The notes under the pieces were generated by a model, which ran no database searches, was not told where the DNA came from, and worked only from the letters and a program-made list of their open reading frames with translations. Positions 54,106 through 63,226 of a stretch of 64,000 nt of DNA are shown piece after piece (the first letter of the stretch is position 1; each line of letters starts with the position of its first letter). Both the position numbers and the translations under genes were made by a program. This DNA comes from CBDDKU01 sp965230375 (GTDB lineage Bacteria > Bacteroidota > Bacteroidia > Flavobacteriales_D > Cryomorphaceae). The stretch lies in assembly GCA_965230375.1 (NCBI GenBank), contig CBDDKU010000002.1, positions 1 through 64,000 on the forward strand, in the 5' to 3' direction.

Positions 54106-57100
54106 ATGAACCGACAGCTGTTTAAGGTATCTTTTTATTTAGCCGTATTCGCTCTTCTCACCTTCCTACCACAGGATGTACTTTCGCAAGTGCCCGATCC
54201 ATCAGATCTATGCGGTGACTCGAACACCGCTAGCGTAGAACTCGTATCCATCACTCCTGCCCCTGCGGCAGACGGGTCTTTTCCCGATGGTACTGTCATC
54301 GAAGTTTGCTATAACTTCACTTATGACAATCCAGGGGGTGCGCAATTTATTCACGGAATCGTATTGGACTTGCCGGATGCAGTTGACCCTTCTTCGATTT
54401 CTGAAATGAGTCCCTTATTCAATTGCACAGGAGCAAATGGTTCGTGGGATTGGTACGATTCAGTAACAGGAACAGGTTCGGGTGATACGTATGGGCCAGG
54501 CTGGTTTTTTGACGGTGCTCAAAGTCAAGACGGTAACCCCGGTAATAATTGGGGTGAATCCTGTAGTGGAATCACTTTTGGCCCACTGTGCTTTGAAATG
54601 GCTTTGGATTGTGGAACTGGACTCGTTGACGGATCCATAATTATGCCTGCTGTTTATTTCTTGGGAGATGGTGACTCTGGAAGCTGGGGAATCCCTTCTC
54701 CATGTATTCCTTATGCTGAACCTACAGAAGCTGGCGCAGAAGTAGCCTACACGGTAAACTGTTGTGACGCTGAGCCAGGTATTCCACCAAGTGAGCCTGT
54801 TCAAATATGTGAGAATGGTGACATCTGCTTATTCGACCTGTTGACCCCTGTAGATGCTATGACCCCCGTTCAAGATGACGGTGTTTGGATAGGACCAGGG
54901 GGATGGACATGGGATGGAGATCCTGCATGCGCCAACTTCGACCCGACCACTGACCCTCCCGGCGATTACTCTTACACTGTTACTGGAAGTGATGGTTGTC
55001 TAGAATCAGTTGTGATTACTATGGAATACACCATAGATCCTATTGTTGGTTCAATTGCTTATTGCGGAGGAGGACTGTTTAACTTGTATACAGAAGTTTG
55101 TGTTCCTGAAGGCCTGCCTGTGACAGGTACTTGGTACTATCCAGGTGCCACAGGCTACCCTTCGTTTGGAGCAATGGTTCCCTTTGGAGATGTTGATTCG
55201 GATTCTGCTGCAGGAGGTGAATATGTTTATCAGTACTACGACTCGAATAACTGTTTTACTACTACAGGAGTAAACCTGATCTTTGCAACGGGTGGTGTTG
55301 CTGGTTGCGAGACCTTTGTGGATGTCTGTACCACCGATGGAGACTTTTGTCCTTTTGATGTGTTGGGATGTAACCCAGAACCAGGTGGACAGTGGATTGT
55401 TTGGGATGGCGGAGGAGGCTTCGTCGATTTTTATGCGACAACTGCTGGTTGTGCTTCTCAAGCAGATCTAGAAGACTGGTATGTGAACAATGGTGGGGTT
55501 ATGCGTTTTGAATACGTTCTTGGTGCTTTCCCTTGTGATCCGGCTTATACAGATGTACATGTCACCATTCACGAGCCAGTAAACACAGGGGTATTTACAA
55601 GTCAAAACATTTGTGTTACGGATCCTCCCGTTCTGCTCGAAACCTTGCTCGATGATGGAGGAACCCCACTCACACCTGGTCTTAACTGGGACGATTTCAC
55701 AACGCCTAGCTCAGGTATACCGCTTACTAATCCGCTTGACCCAAGTGCCTACCCACCAAACACAACTCTACAGCTGCAATACAGCGGTGGACTCGCTGGT
55801 ACATCTTGTGAAAATGCCACTCTTTTGTCCTTGACCATTCTTCCTGCAGATGCAGAAGCTGGTGACAATGCGATTGTGGATGTTTGTTCAAATGATGGTG
55901 CTATTGACATGTTCCCGCTCCTTGGTCCGACGGCCCAAACGGGTGGTGAATGGACAGGTCCAGCACCATTTGCGGCAGGACCTAGTGGTTTTTATAACCC
56001 AGCGATTCACAACCCAGGGGTTTATACCTATACCATTACAACAACTTGTGACACCGATTTCGCAACTGTAACAGTCAATGAACTTACGCCCCCAGATGCA
56101 GGTTTCAATAACTTTGGAACAGCCTGTGATGCAGATGGAGTAATCTCCCACGCTGACTTGACAGCAATGCTTGGTGGTACTCCTGATGCCGGTGGTGCCT
56201 GGACAGATCAAGCTACGGGCCTACCTATCGCTGATCCTCTTGATATTTCAGGTGCCTGCGGAACTTCAGCAAACTACCAATACACTGTCGATGATGGAAA
56301 CTGCACAAACTCTTCAGTTCTTATTCTATCTGTAGACTGTGGTGGAGACGCAGGTCCCGACGTAAACATCGATCTTTGCGAAGACCCTGCTCTCAACGTT
56401 ACACTTGTACCAGATCCGGCTGCTGATGCTGGCGGAAGTTTCAACAGTAACGGCTTTCCACAAGTACCAGCTAACTCGGGTGTTTATACCTACACCGTTC
56501 CAGGTTCAGGTACTTGCCCTGATGATGTAGCAGATTACATCGTAAACATAGATCCTGAGATCACTTACTCAGTGACCGCAACCTGCGAACCAAACCAAAC
56601 GCAGTATGAAGTTATTATCAATGTTCTCTCTGGAAATGTGACTAATGTTACAGGGGGACCTGGTAACTACATCGGTTCGACCTTTACATCAGGTTTGATC
56701 GGTGCAGGCACACCATATTCTTTCACGCTAGTCAGTGGAGGAAGCTGTTCTGACGTTGTGGTTTCTGGAGCTTCTCCAGCATGTTTCTGCCCTGTTACAG
56801 CCGACATCACATCTACGAACACAACGATTTGTGAAGCGACTTGTACTGACATCAGTATTGCCCTAGCGGGCGGAACGCCTCCTTACAGCATTACTTATGA
56901 TGATGGGACTGGCCCTCAAACGGTTAACAGTATTTTCACATCACCTTACCTATTAAATGTATGTCCTACGACGAATACAACCTACACACTTACGGATGTA
57001 TCTGATGCCAACTGTGTAGGAACGGCCAATGGTGCTGTGACAATTTCTGTTGATCCTGCACCAAATGCCGGTGCAGATGGAACTTTAGATTATTGTGCCG

Positions 57101-60100
57101 ATGGGGCGATTGTGAACTTCCCTCCTCCTACTGGAGCAGACGCAGGAAACTGGTCGCCATCTGGTTCTGTCCCTGCAGATGCAGCCAATAGTGGAACCTA
57201 TCAGTATATCGTGCCCGGTGGCGCATGTCCTGATGACGTATCTGATTGGGTTGTGACTTTCGATCCAGAAATTCAATATACTGTTGATGCAGTTTGTCAG
57301 CCAAACCAAACGCAGTATATCACGACCATTACCGTGACAGCTGGTGATGTTTCCAGTGTAACAGGGCTCGGTACTTGGGATGGAACTAACAATATTTTCA
57401 CATCTGATCTCATCAACGTAGGAACTAACTACTCTTTCACTTTGGTAAGTGGTGGGGCATGTCCTGATGTAGTAGTATCTGGTAGTTCGCCAGCATGCGC
57501 TTGTCCTGCAACAGCAGATTTCAACTCCCCGAACACGACCATTTGTAATGGCGACTGCTACGATATTGAAGTCGTATTTGGTGGTGGTGTTCCTCCCTAC
57601 TCGTTCACTTACGATGATGGTACTGGACTGCAAACAGTAAACGGTATTTTCGCTGCGACATACACATTACAAGTATGTCCAGTAGCCAATACGACATATA
57701 CACTTACCGATATGTCTGATGCCAACTGTATTGGTACAGCAAACGGTTCTGTTACTGTGCAGGTAGAAACACCGCCGAACGCTGGTGTAGATGGAACGTT
57801 GGACTATTGTGCTGATGGCTCGATTGTGAATCTTCCCCAACCTCCCGGGTCTGGCTCAGGAAGCTGGTCTCCTTCTGGTGCTGTTACGGCTGATGTTGCC
57901 AACAGTGGAACTTTTCAGTATACTGTGAACGGTACAGCTTGTCCACCAGCCGTGTCAGACTGGATTGTGACATTTGAGCCAGAGATCACCTACTCAGTGA
58001 ATGCGGCATGTGAACCAAACCAAACAGAGTTTGGGGTAGACATTGACGTACTTACAGGTGGATATATTGAGATAATAGACAATTCAAATGGTCTGGCCTC
58101 GCAGCCAGCGCAACCCGGAGTCCACAGTTTTGGACCAATACCAGCTGGTACGAATTACTCGTTTACTATTGTAAGCGACGGTTCTTGTCCAGATGTTATT
58201 GTCTCTGGAGTATCTCCTGTATGTTCTTGTCCTGCCACGGCTGACATTAACTCTCCAAACACCACTATTTGTGAAGGTGATTGCTACGATATCGAAGTCG
58301 TACTTGGAGGTGGAATCCCGCCCTACTCATTTACTTATGATGATGGGACTGGGCCGCAAACGGTTAACGGCATTTTTGCATCGCCATATCTACTTCAGGT
58401 ATGTCCAACAGCCAATACGACCTATACGCTTACCGATATGTCAGATGCTAACTGTATCGGAACAGCAAACGGTTCTGTAACTGTGCAGATTGAAACAGCT
58501 CCAGATGCTGGTCCAGATGTTACAGTGCCAGCTATCTGTGGTGATGGAACTGTGTTAAACCCGGATACTTATCTGGACCCCGGAGTTTCAACATCAGGAA
58601 CTTGGAGTACAGATCCAATTCCAGCTACTCCAGCTAACTCAGGAACGTACAGCTATACCTTGACTGGAACAGAGTGTCCTGCCGATGTTGCGGACTATAC
58701 TTTTACGTTTGACCCTCAGATCACATATAACGTATTGAGCGTGGCGTGTGAACCGAGCCAAACGGAGTATGTCGTACAAATAGAGATTCTTACAGGTGTT
58801 GGTCCTTTTTCTGTAGATGGTGTTCCAATCGTCGGAAATATTTTCACTTCATCAACAATAACTGCCGGAACCCCCTATAGCTTTGATATCTCTGATAGTG
58901 GGTCTTGTGGAGATGTGACAGCATCAGGTGCATCGCCAAATTGTAACTGTTCTACAGAAGCGACCTTTACAACTGCTAACACAACGATCTGTGATGGTGA
59001 TTGTATCAATTTGGAAGGAAACCTTATTGGCACTCCACCATTTACCGTGGTAATTAATGACGGTACAGCTGACATTACTATCAACTCACCTACAAACACT
59101 TTCTCTTACAATGTTTGCCCAACTGCAACGACTACCTACACAATGGTATCGGCAGAAGATGCGAACTGTATTGGATCAGCGTTTGGTTCAGTGACTATTA
59201 CGGTTGACCCAATTGTAAATGCTGGACCTGCCAATGTTATCGTACCAGATATCTGCGGTGATGGAGCAACGGTGATACTCAATTCACTTCTAGATCCAAC
59301 AGCTCAGACCGGAGGTTCTTGGACTGACCCACTTGGAAACCCACTTTCTTCAGTTGATGCTTTGTCTGCTAACTCGGGAATCTACACCTACACTATCAAT
59401 GGTGGAGCATGTCCAGATGCTGTTGCGACATACAACATCACGTTTACGGAAGACTTGACAGTTACCGCAATCTCTGCCACATGTGAACCCAACCAGACTG
59501 AGTACAACGTGACTTATGTGATCAATGGAGGTTCTGGAAACTATACGATTACTGATAATGTTAATGGAGCAGCTCCTGTAAATGGAACTGGATCTGGGTA
59601 TACTTTCCAAACTTCAAGTGCTATTCCAATCGGGTCAGGCTATAACTTTACTGTAACTGATGGACTTTGTGCAGATGTATCAGTAAGTGGAATTGCACCG
59701 AATTGTAACTGTCCGGCAACAGCTAGTTTTGTCACGACCAATACAACGATCTGTGAAACGGACTGTATCGATCTTGAGCTTTCATTCCAAGGTGATGCTC
59801 CATATACTTTTGAGTATACAGATGGAACTACAACCTTCCCTCCTATCGTAAGTCCAACTGCGACATATATGTTGAATGTATGCCCTACGGCAACGACTAC
59901 CTACTCTTTGGTATCAGTTGAAGATGCGAACTGTGTAGGTTCTGCTTTTGGTTCTGTAACTATTACAGTCGATGGTGTAAATGAAGCAGGAAACCCTGTC
60001 TCAATCACCGAATGTGGAGATGGGTCTAACCTCGCTTTAAATGGTATACTTGATCCTTCAGCAGATACTGGAGGAACATGGACAGACCCTCTAGGGGCAA

Positions 60101-63100
60101 CGGTAACATCTGTTCTAGCATTACCAGCTAACTCTGGAATTTATACCTACACGGTATCGGGAGGGTCTTGCCCAGATGATCAGGCGAGCTACACCATTAC
60201 ATTTGATCCAGAAATTGAAATCGGACCAATTACAGCAGTTTGTGAACCTAACCAAGAAGAGTACTCAGTTCAGTTTGATATAATTGAAGGAGTGCCTGGG
60301 TACACTGTTACGGGAAACACTATGACACCTCCTATTGGAAATACAAACGTGTCTATTCCACCTTACACATTCAATTCTGGATTGATCGACTTTGATACAA
60401 ACCCAACCTATTCTTTCGAAATAGCTGACAATGGGTCATGTGGAAACCTACAAGTTGGACCAACCGCCGCACCTGATTGCAACTGTATCGCTCAAGGATC
60501 AATTACTGGCTCAACAGCCATCTGTGAAAGTGAGTGTACAGATATTCAGTTTAACTTGATCGGGGATGCTCCTTTCAATGTGGTGTACGAAGACGGTAAT
60601 GGAAACCAATTCCCATTGAATGGCATACAGAATGGACACTTGCTATCAGTTTGTCCGGCAGCTGATCAAACGTATACTTTGGTTTCGGTTGAAGACAGTT
60701 ACTGTGAAGGAACTGTTACGGGAACACCTGTAAACATTTCTGTTGATGATCAGCTATCTGTGTCGTTGGTTAGCTACATGCCTAGTTTCGACAACGAGTC
60801 GTACCAGGTTGTTCTTTCGATCACAGGTGGTGATCCAAGCACGTATAACTTCTCACCAGCAGGTGGATTCTACGATGCAGCGACTCAAACGTATACAAGC
60901 TTCAATATTCCATGTGGTCAGACTTCGTCAATCACAATCGGTGATGCCGGAGTTTGTAACGATGTGGTCTTCGATGCCAACTACGTGTGCCAGTGTGTTT
61001 CTGATGCGGGATCTATTGCCAACACCCCGCAAACACTTTGCTCAACAGAAACGCTGACCGTTACTCATTTTGGAGATGAAGTGATGGACGGAAACGATGT
61101 GTTGGAGTTTATCCTTCACACGGGTACCGACGGAAGTCTAGGTGCGATAATCGATCGCTCATCAACGGGTGTATTCGATCTTTCATCTTACTCGTTGACA
61201 CCGGGAACTACTTATTGTGTAATGGCAGCAGTAGGTGACAACGACTTTACAGGAAGTGTGAATCTCGATGACGAATGTACGAGCTTGTCTAGCTGTCTTC
61301 TGATTACGGTAGAAGCTCCACCAACAGCATCTATTTCTGGTGGTGCGGCCATTTGTCCTGGAGAGACTGTTGACATCACCATTGTATTTACGGGAACTCC
61401 GCCATATGACTTCACTTATTCGGACGGAACCAATACAACAGATGCAACTGCTAATACGAATAGTTTCACCATTACAACAGGTACGCCTGGAACCTATTCA
61501 GTGGTATCAGTTGATGACAACAATTGCTCTGGAACAACGAGCGGGTCAGCTACAGTGACCAACTATGCCGTTCCTTCAGCTACCATGAGTGGTAACCCGA
61601 ATATCTGTGAGAATAGTGGTGACGGACCTATCGTAAGCTTCACAGGTAATGGACCTTGGACCTTCTCATACACCATAGATGGTGGAGAGCCAGACACAAT
61701 AACAAGTAATACTCCATCAGTTGTTATACCAGCAGAAGTTGGTGGACTTTACGAACTAGTATCAATGGAGGGAACTTACTGTACAGGAACTGTAAGCGGA
61801 AGCTTGCAAGTTGTTCTCAATCAACAACCAACCGCTATCATTTCTGGTGGTGGAGAAGTATGTGATGGGGATGAAGCTGTATTTGTTGTTCAGTCTACTG
61901 GTACTGGACCTTGGCAAGTGCTCTATACAGTAGATGGAGTTGTTCAGGCACCACAAATTATAGATGACCCATACCATACCTTCAGTTCGGGTGAAAGTGG
62001 TGAGTACATCATCACTTCAGTGAGTGATGCCAACTGTTCTGGAATTGCCTTGGATGGTGATGCTTCGCTCGTAGTAAATCCTATTCCCGATGCAAGTCTG
62101 ATGTCAGATGTATCAGCTTTCTGCCTCGGTCAAGAAGTGGAAGTAGACATTGAATTAGAAGGAAATGCGCCATTCACTTTGACCTACGTCTTAGATGGTG
62201 ACACAATTACTCAAGAAGGTATATCGGGTGGATTAACCCGAACGTTGATTCCCGATGGTCCTATCAACGCAGAACTGCTCTTTATTGAAGATAGTTCAAA
62301 CCCAACTTGTAGTACAGATCTGAACGAAACATTATACGTGGACGCTCAGACCTTACCAAATGCTCCAGTATTGCAAGACGATTCGCTTTGTCTCGCTAAC
62401 GGACCAATACAGATTGGAGTTTTGGCCGCACCAGGTTTATCATACGAGTGGATGCCAGAAGAACGACTTTCTGATCCGAAGATTCCGAACCCGATTTTCA
62501 CTCCTGGAGCTATTGGGCCAGCGCCTAAAGAATTCACTTACGTGATTACGGCTACTGATGGTGAATGTTCAGCTTCAGATACGATGACAGTAACTGTAGA
62601 TCCAGGACCAACTGCGAGATTCTCTTGGTCACCAGATCCGGTACTCTCGGAAGACACCGAAGTGTTCTTCCAGAACAACACAATCGGTTATGACAACATG
62701 ATCTACTTCTGGGAGTTTGACACGCTAGGAACTACCGAAGTCGAGAATCCAAGCTTTAAGTTTCCTGATGGTATCAATGATGACTACCTCATCAGTCTGA
62801 CAGCCATTGATCTAAACACAGGTTGTATGGATGATGCCACAGAACTTCTCACCGTTGAGCCAGATCTATTGATGTATGTGCCAAACGCCTTTACACCTGA
62901 TGAAGATGGCTTGAATGACGTATGGGGACCTATAATGAAGAATATCGACCCAGATGATTACAGACTTACTGTAATGGATCGATTCGGTCAAATAATTTTC
63001 GAAACAAGAGACCCCGAACAGAAGTGGAATGGAAGCATTAACGGTGGAGACCACTACGCTCGTCCTGACCTCTATATCTGGCTGATAGAAACCAAGAATG

Positions 63101-63153
63101 TGCTAACATTAGATGAAGTTGAATTCTCAGGAAAAGTTCAATTGATCAGATAA
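54106..63153 (+). CDS. Giant repeat surface protein with type B T9SS sorting domain
   Basis: 3015 residues, cell-surface or secreted. Order: signal peptide 1-27 (ending DVLSQ); N-terminal beta domain about 29-222; Cys-containing repeats with G-W-GP ... G-Y-YTV pattern to about 890; six super-repeats of about 240 residues (about 895-2290), each opening C-ATA---NTTIC and including PYSFTYDDGT, ANTTYTL, DANC-G-A-GSVT and CEPNQTEY; four Ig-like units of about 85-90 residues (about 2400-2750) built on ISGG--IC; a PKD domain (about 2840-2920); and the C-terminal type B domain (PNAFTPDEDGLNDVWGP to KVQLIR). Cysteines recur at fixed places, so disulfides are likely. Adhesin or sheath-like role by analogy with SprB-type proteins; no enzyme motif found. 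Frame is open throughout. Confidence 0.88.
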   Translation: MNRQLFKVSFYLAVFALLTFLPQDVLSQVPDPSDLCGDSNTASVELVSITPAPAADGSFPDGTVIEVCYNFTYDNPGGAQFIHGIVLDLPDAVDPSSISEMSPLFNCTGANGSWDWYDSVTGTGSGDTYGPGWFFDGAQSQDGNPGNNWGESCSGITFGPLCFEMALDCGTGLVDGSIIMPAVYFLGDGDSGSWGIPSPCIPYAEPTEAGAEVAYTVNCCDAEPGIPPSEPVQICENGDICLFDLLTPVDAMTPVQDDGVWIGPGGWTWDGDPACANFDPTTDPPGDYSYTVTGSDGCLESVVITMEYTIDPIVGSIAYCGGGLFNLYTEVCVPEGLPVTGTWYYPGATGYPSFGAMVPFGDVDSDSAAGGEYVYQYYDSNNCFTTTGVNLIFATGGVAGCETFVDVCTTDGDFCPFDVLGCNPEPGGQWIVWDGGGGFVDFYATTAGCASQADLEDWYVNNGGVMRFEYVLGAFPCDPAYTDVHVTIHEPVNTGVFTSQNICVTDPPVLLETLLDDGGTPLTPGLNWDDFTTPSSGIPLTNPLDPSAYPPNTTLQLQYSGGLAGTSCENATLLSLTILPADAEAGDNAIVDVCSNDGAIDMFPLLGPTAQTGGEWTGPAPFAAGPSGFYNPAIHNPGVYTYTITTTCDTDFATVTVNELTPPDAGFNNFGTACDADGVISHADLTAMLGGTPDAGGAWTDQATGLPIADPLDISGACGTSANYQYTVDDGNCTNSSVLILSVDCGGDAGPDVNIDLCEDPALNVTLVPDPAADAGGSFNSNGFPQVPANSGVYTYTVPGSGTCPDDVADYIVNIDPEITYSVTATCEPNQTQYEVIINVLSGNVTNVTGGPGNYIGSTFTSGLIGAGTPYSFTLVSGGSCSDVVVSGASPACFCPVTADITSTNTTICEATCTDISIALAGGTPPYSITYDDGTGPQTVNSIFTSPYLLNVCPTTNTTYTLTDVSDANCVGTANGAVTISVDPAPNAGADGTLDYCADGAIVNFPPPTGADAGNWSPSGSVPADAANSGTYQYIVPGGACPDDVSDWVVTFDPEIQYTVDAVCQPNQTQYITTITVTAGDVSSVTGLGTWDGTNNIFTSDLINVGTNYSFTLVSGGACPDVVVSGSSPACACPATADFNSPNTTICNGDCYDIEVVFGGGVPPYSFTYDDGTGLQTVNGIFAATYTLQVCPVANTTYTLTDMSDANCIGTANGSVTVQVETPPNAGVDGTLDYCADGSIVNLPQPPGSGSGSWSPSGAVTADVANSGTFQYTVNGTACPPAVSDWIVTFEPEITYSVNAACEPNQTEFGVDIDVLTGGYIEIIDNSNGLASQPAQPGVHSFGPIPAGTNYSFTIVSDGSCPDVIVSGVSPVCSCPATADINSPNTTICEGDCYDIEVVLGGGIPPYSFTYDDGTGPQTVNGIFASPYLLQVCPTANTTYTLTDMSDANCIGTANGSVTVQIETAPDAGPDVTVPAICGDGTVLNPDTYLDPGVSTSGTWSTDPIPATPANSGTYSYTLTGTECPADVADYTFTFDPQITYNVLSVACEPSQTEYVVQIEILTGVGPFSVDGVPIVGNIFTSSTITAGTPYSFDISDSGSCGDVTASGASPNCNCSTEATFTTANTTICDGDCINLEGNLIGTPPFTVVINDGTADITINSPTNTFSYNVCPTATTTYTMVSAEDANCIGSAFGSVTITVDPIVNAGPANVIVPDICGDGATVILNSLLDPTAQTGGSWTDPLGNPLSSVDALSANSGIYTYTINGGACPDAVATYNITFTEDLTVTAISATCEPNQTEYNVTYVINGGSGNYTITDNVNGAAPVNGTGSGYTFQTSSAIPIGSGYNFTVTDGLCADVSVSGIAPNCNCPATASFVTTNTTICETDCIDLELSFQGDAPYTFEYTDGTTTFPPIVSPTATYMLNVCPTATTTYSLVSVEDANCVGSAFGSVTITVDGVNEAGNPVSITECGDGSNLALNGILDPSADTGGTWTDPLGATVTSVLALPANSGIYTYTVSGGSCPDDQASYTITFDPEIEIGPITAVCEPNQEEYSVQFDIIEGVPGYTVTGNTMTPPIGNTNVSIPPYTFNSGLIDFDTNPTYSFEIADNGSCGNLQVGPTAAPDCNCIAQGSITGSTAICESECTDIQFNLIGDAPFNVVYEDGNGNQFPLNGIQNGHLLSVCPAADQTYTLVSVEDSYCEGTVTGTPVNISVDDQLSVSLVSYMPSFDNESYQVVLSITGGDPSTYNFSPAGGFYDAATQTYTSFNIPCGQTSSITIGDAGVCNDVVFDANYVCQCVSDAGSIANTPQTLCSTETLTVTHFGDEVMDGNDVLEFILHTGTDGSLGAIIDRSSTGVFDLSSYSLTPGTTYCVMAAVGDNDFTGSVNLDDECTSLSSCLLITVEAPPTASISGGAAICPGETVDITIVFTGTPPYDFTYSDGTNTTDATANTNSFTITTGTPGTYSVVSVDDNNCSGTTSGSATVTNYAVPSATMSGNPNICENSGDGPIVSFTGNGPWTFSYTIDGGEPDTITSNTPSVVIPAEVGGLYELVSMEGTYCTGTVSGSLQVVLNQQPTAIISGGGEVCDGDEAVFVVQSTGTGPWQVLYTVDGVVQAPQIIDDPYHTFSSGESGEYIITSVSDANCSGIALDGDASLVVNPIPDASLMSDVSAFCLGQEVEVDIELEGNAPFTLTYVLDGDTITQEGISGGLTRTLIPDGPINAELLFIEDSSNPTCSTDLNETLYVDAQTLPNAPVLQDDSLCLANGPIQIGVLAAPGLSYEWMPEERLSDPKIPNPIFTPGAIGPAPKEFTYVITATDGECSASDTMTVTVDPGPTARFSWSPDPVLSEDTEVFFQNNTIGYDNMIYFWEFDTLGTTEVENPSFKFPDGINDDYLISLTAIDLNTGCMDDATELLTVEPDLLMYVPNAFTPDEDGLNDVWGPIMKNIDPDDYRLTVMDRFGQIIFETRDPEQKWNGSINGGDHYARPDLYIWLIETKNVLTLDEVEFSGKVQLIR
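56788..61000 (+). repeat. Six tandem super-repeats of 714-774 bp
   Basis: Marker Cys codons of successive units begin at 56788, 57502, 58228, 58948, 59710 and 60484, giving periods of 714, 726, 720, 762 and 774 bp, all multiples of three. Units 1 to 3 are closest to each other, with long stretches of near-identical protein and DNA; units 4 and 5 form another similar pair in the Cys-rich opening; unit 6 is the most diverged and its end near 61000 is approximate. Internal duplication followed by drift explains this. Confidence 0.85.
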
Positions 63154-63159
63154 TCACAT

Positions 63160-63167
63160 TATTTTTG
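63160..63167 (+). promoter_or_regulatory. Possible -7 box for the last gene
   Basis: TATTTTTG matches TAnnTTTG and lies between the giant gene and the hairpin at 63178. The nearest TTG is 15 bases upstream, too close, so support is weak. If used, the leader would begin with the hairpin. Confidence 0.3.
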
Positions 63168-63177
63168 CATTGAAAAC

Positions 63178-63210
63178 AACTAGGACGATAGTTTTATCGT
63201 CCTAGTTTTA
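63178..63210 (+). terminator. Terminator after the giant cargo gene
   Basis: A perfect 13-bp stem (63178-63190 with 63195-63207), a 4-nt loop and a short T-rich tail. It is 24 bases past the stop and 17 bases before the next start. Confidence 0.78.
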
Positions 63211-63226
63211 TTTGAAACCAATTTTT

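Noticed and set aside
55051..57633. Minus-strand ORFs of 136, 107 and 182 codons inside the giant gene
   Set aside because: Products of repetitive coding DNA read backwards; no family resemblance.
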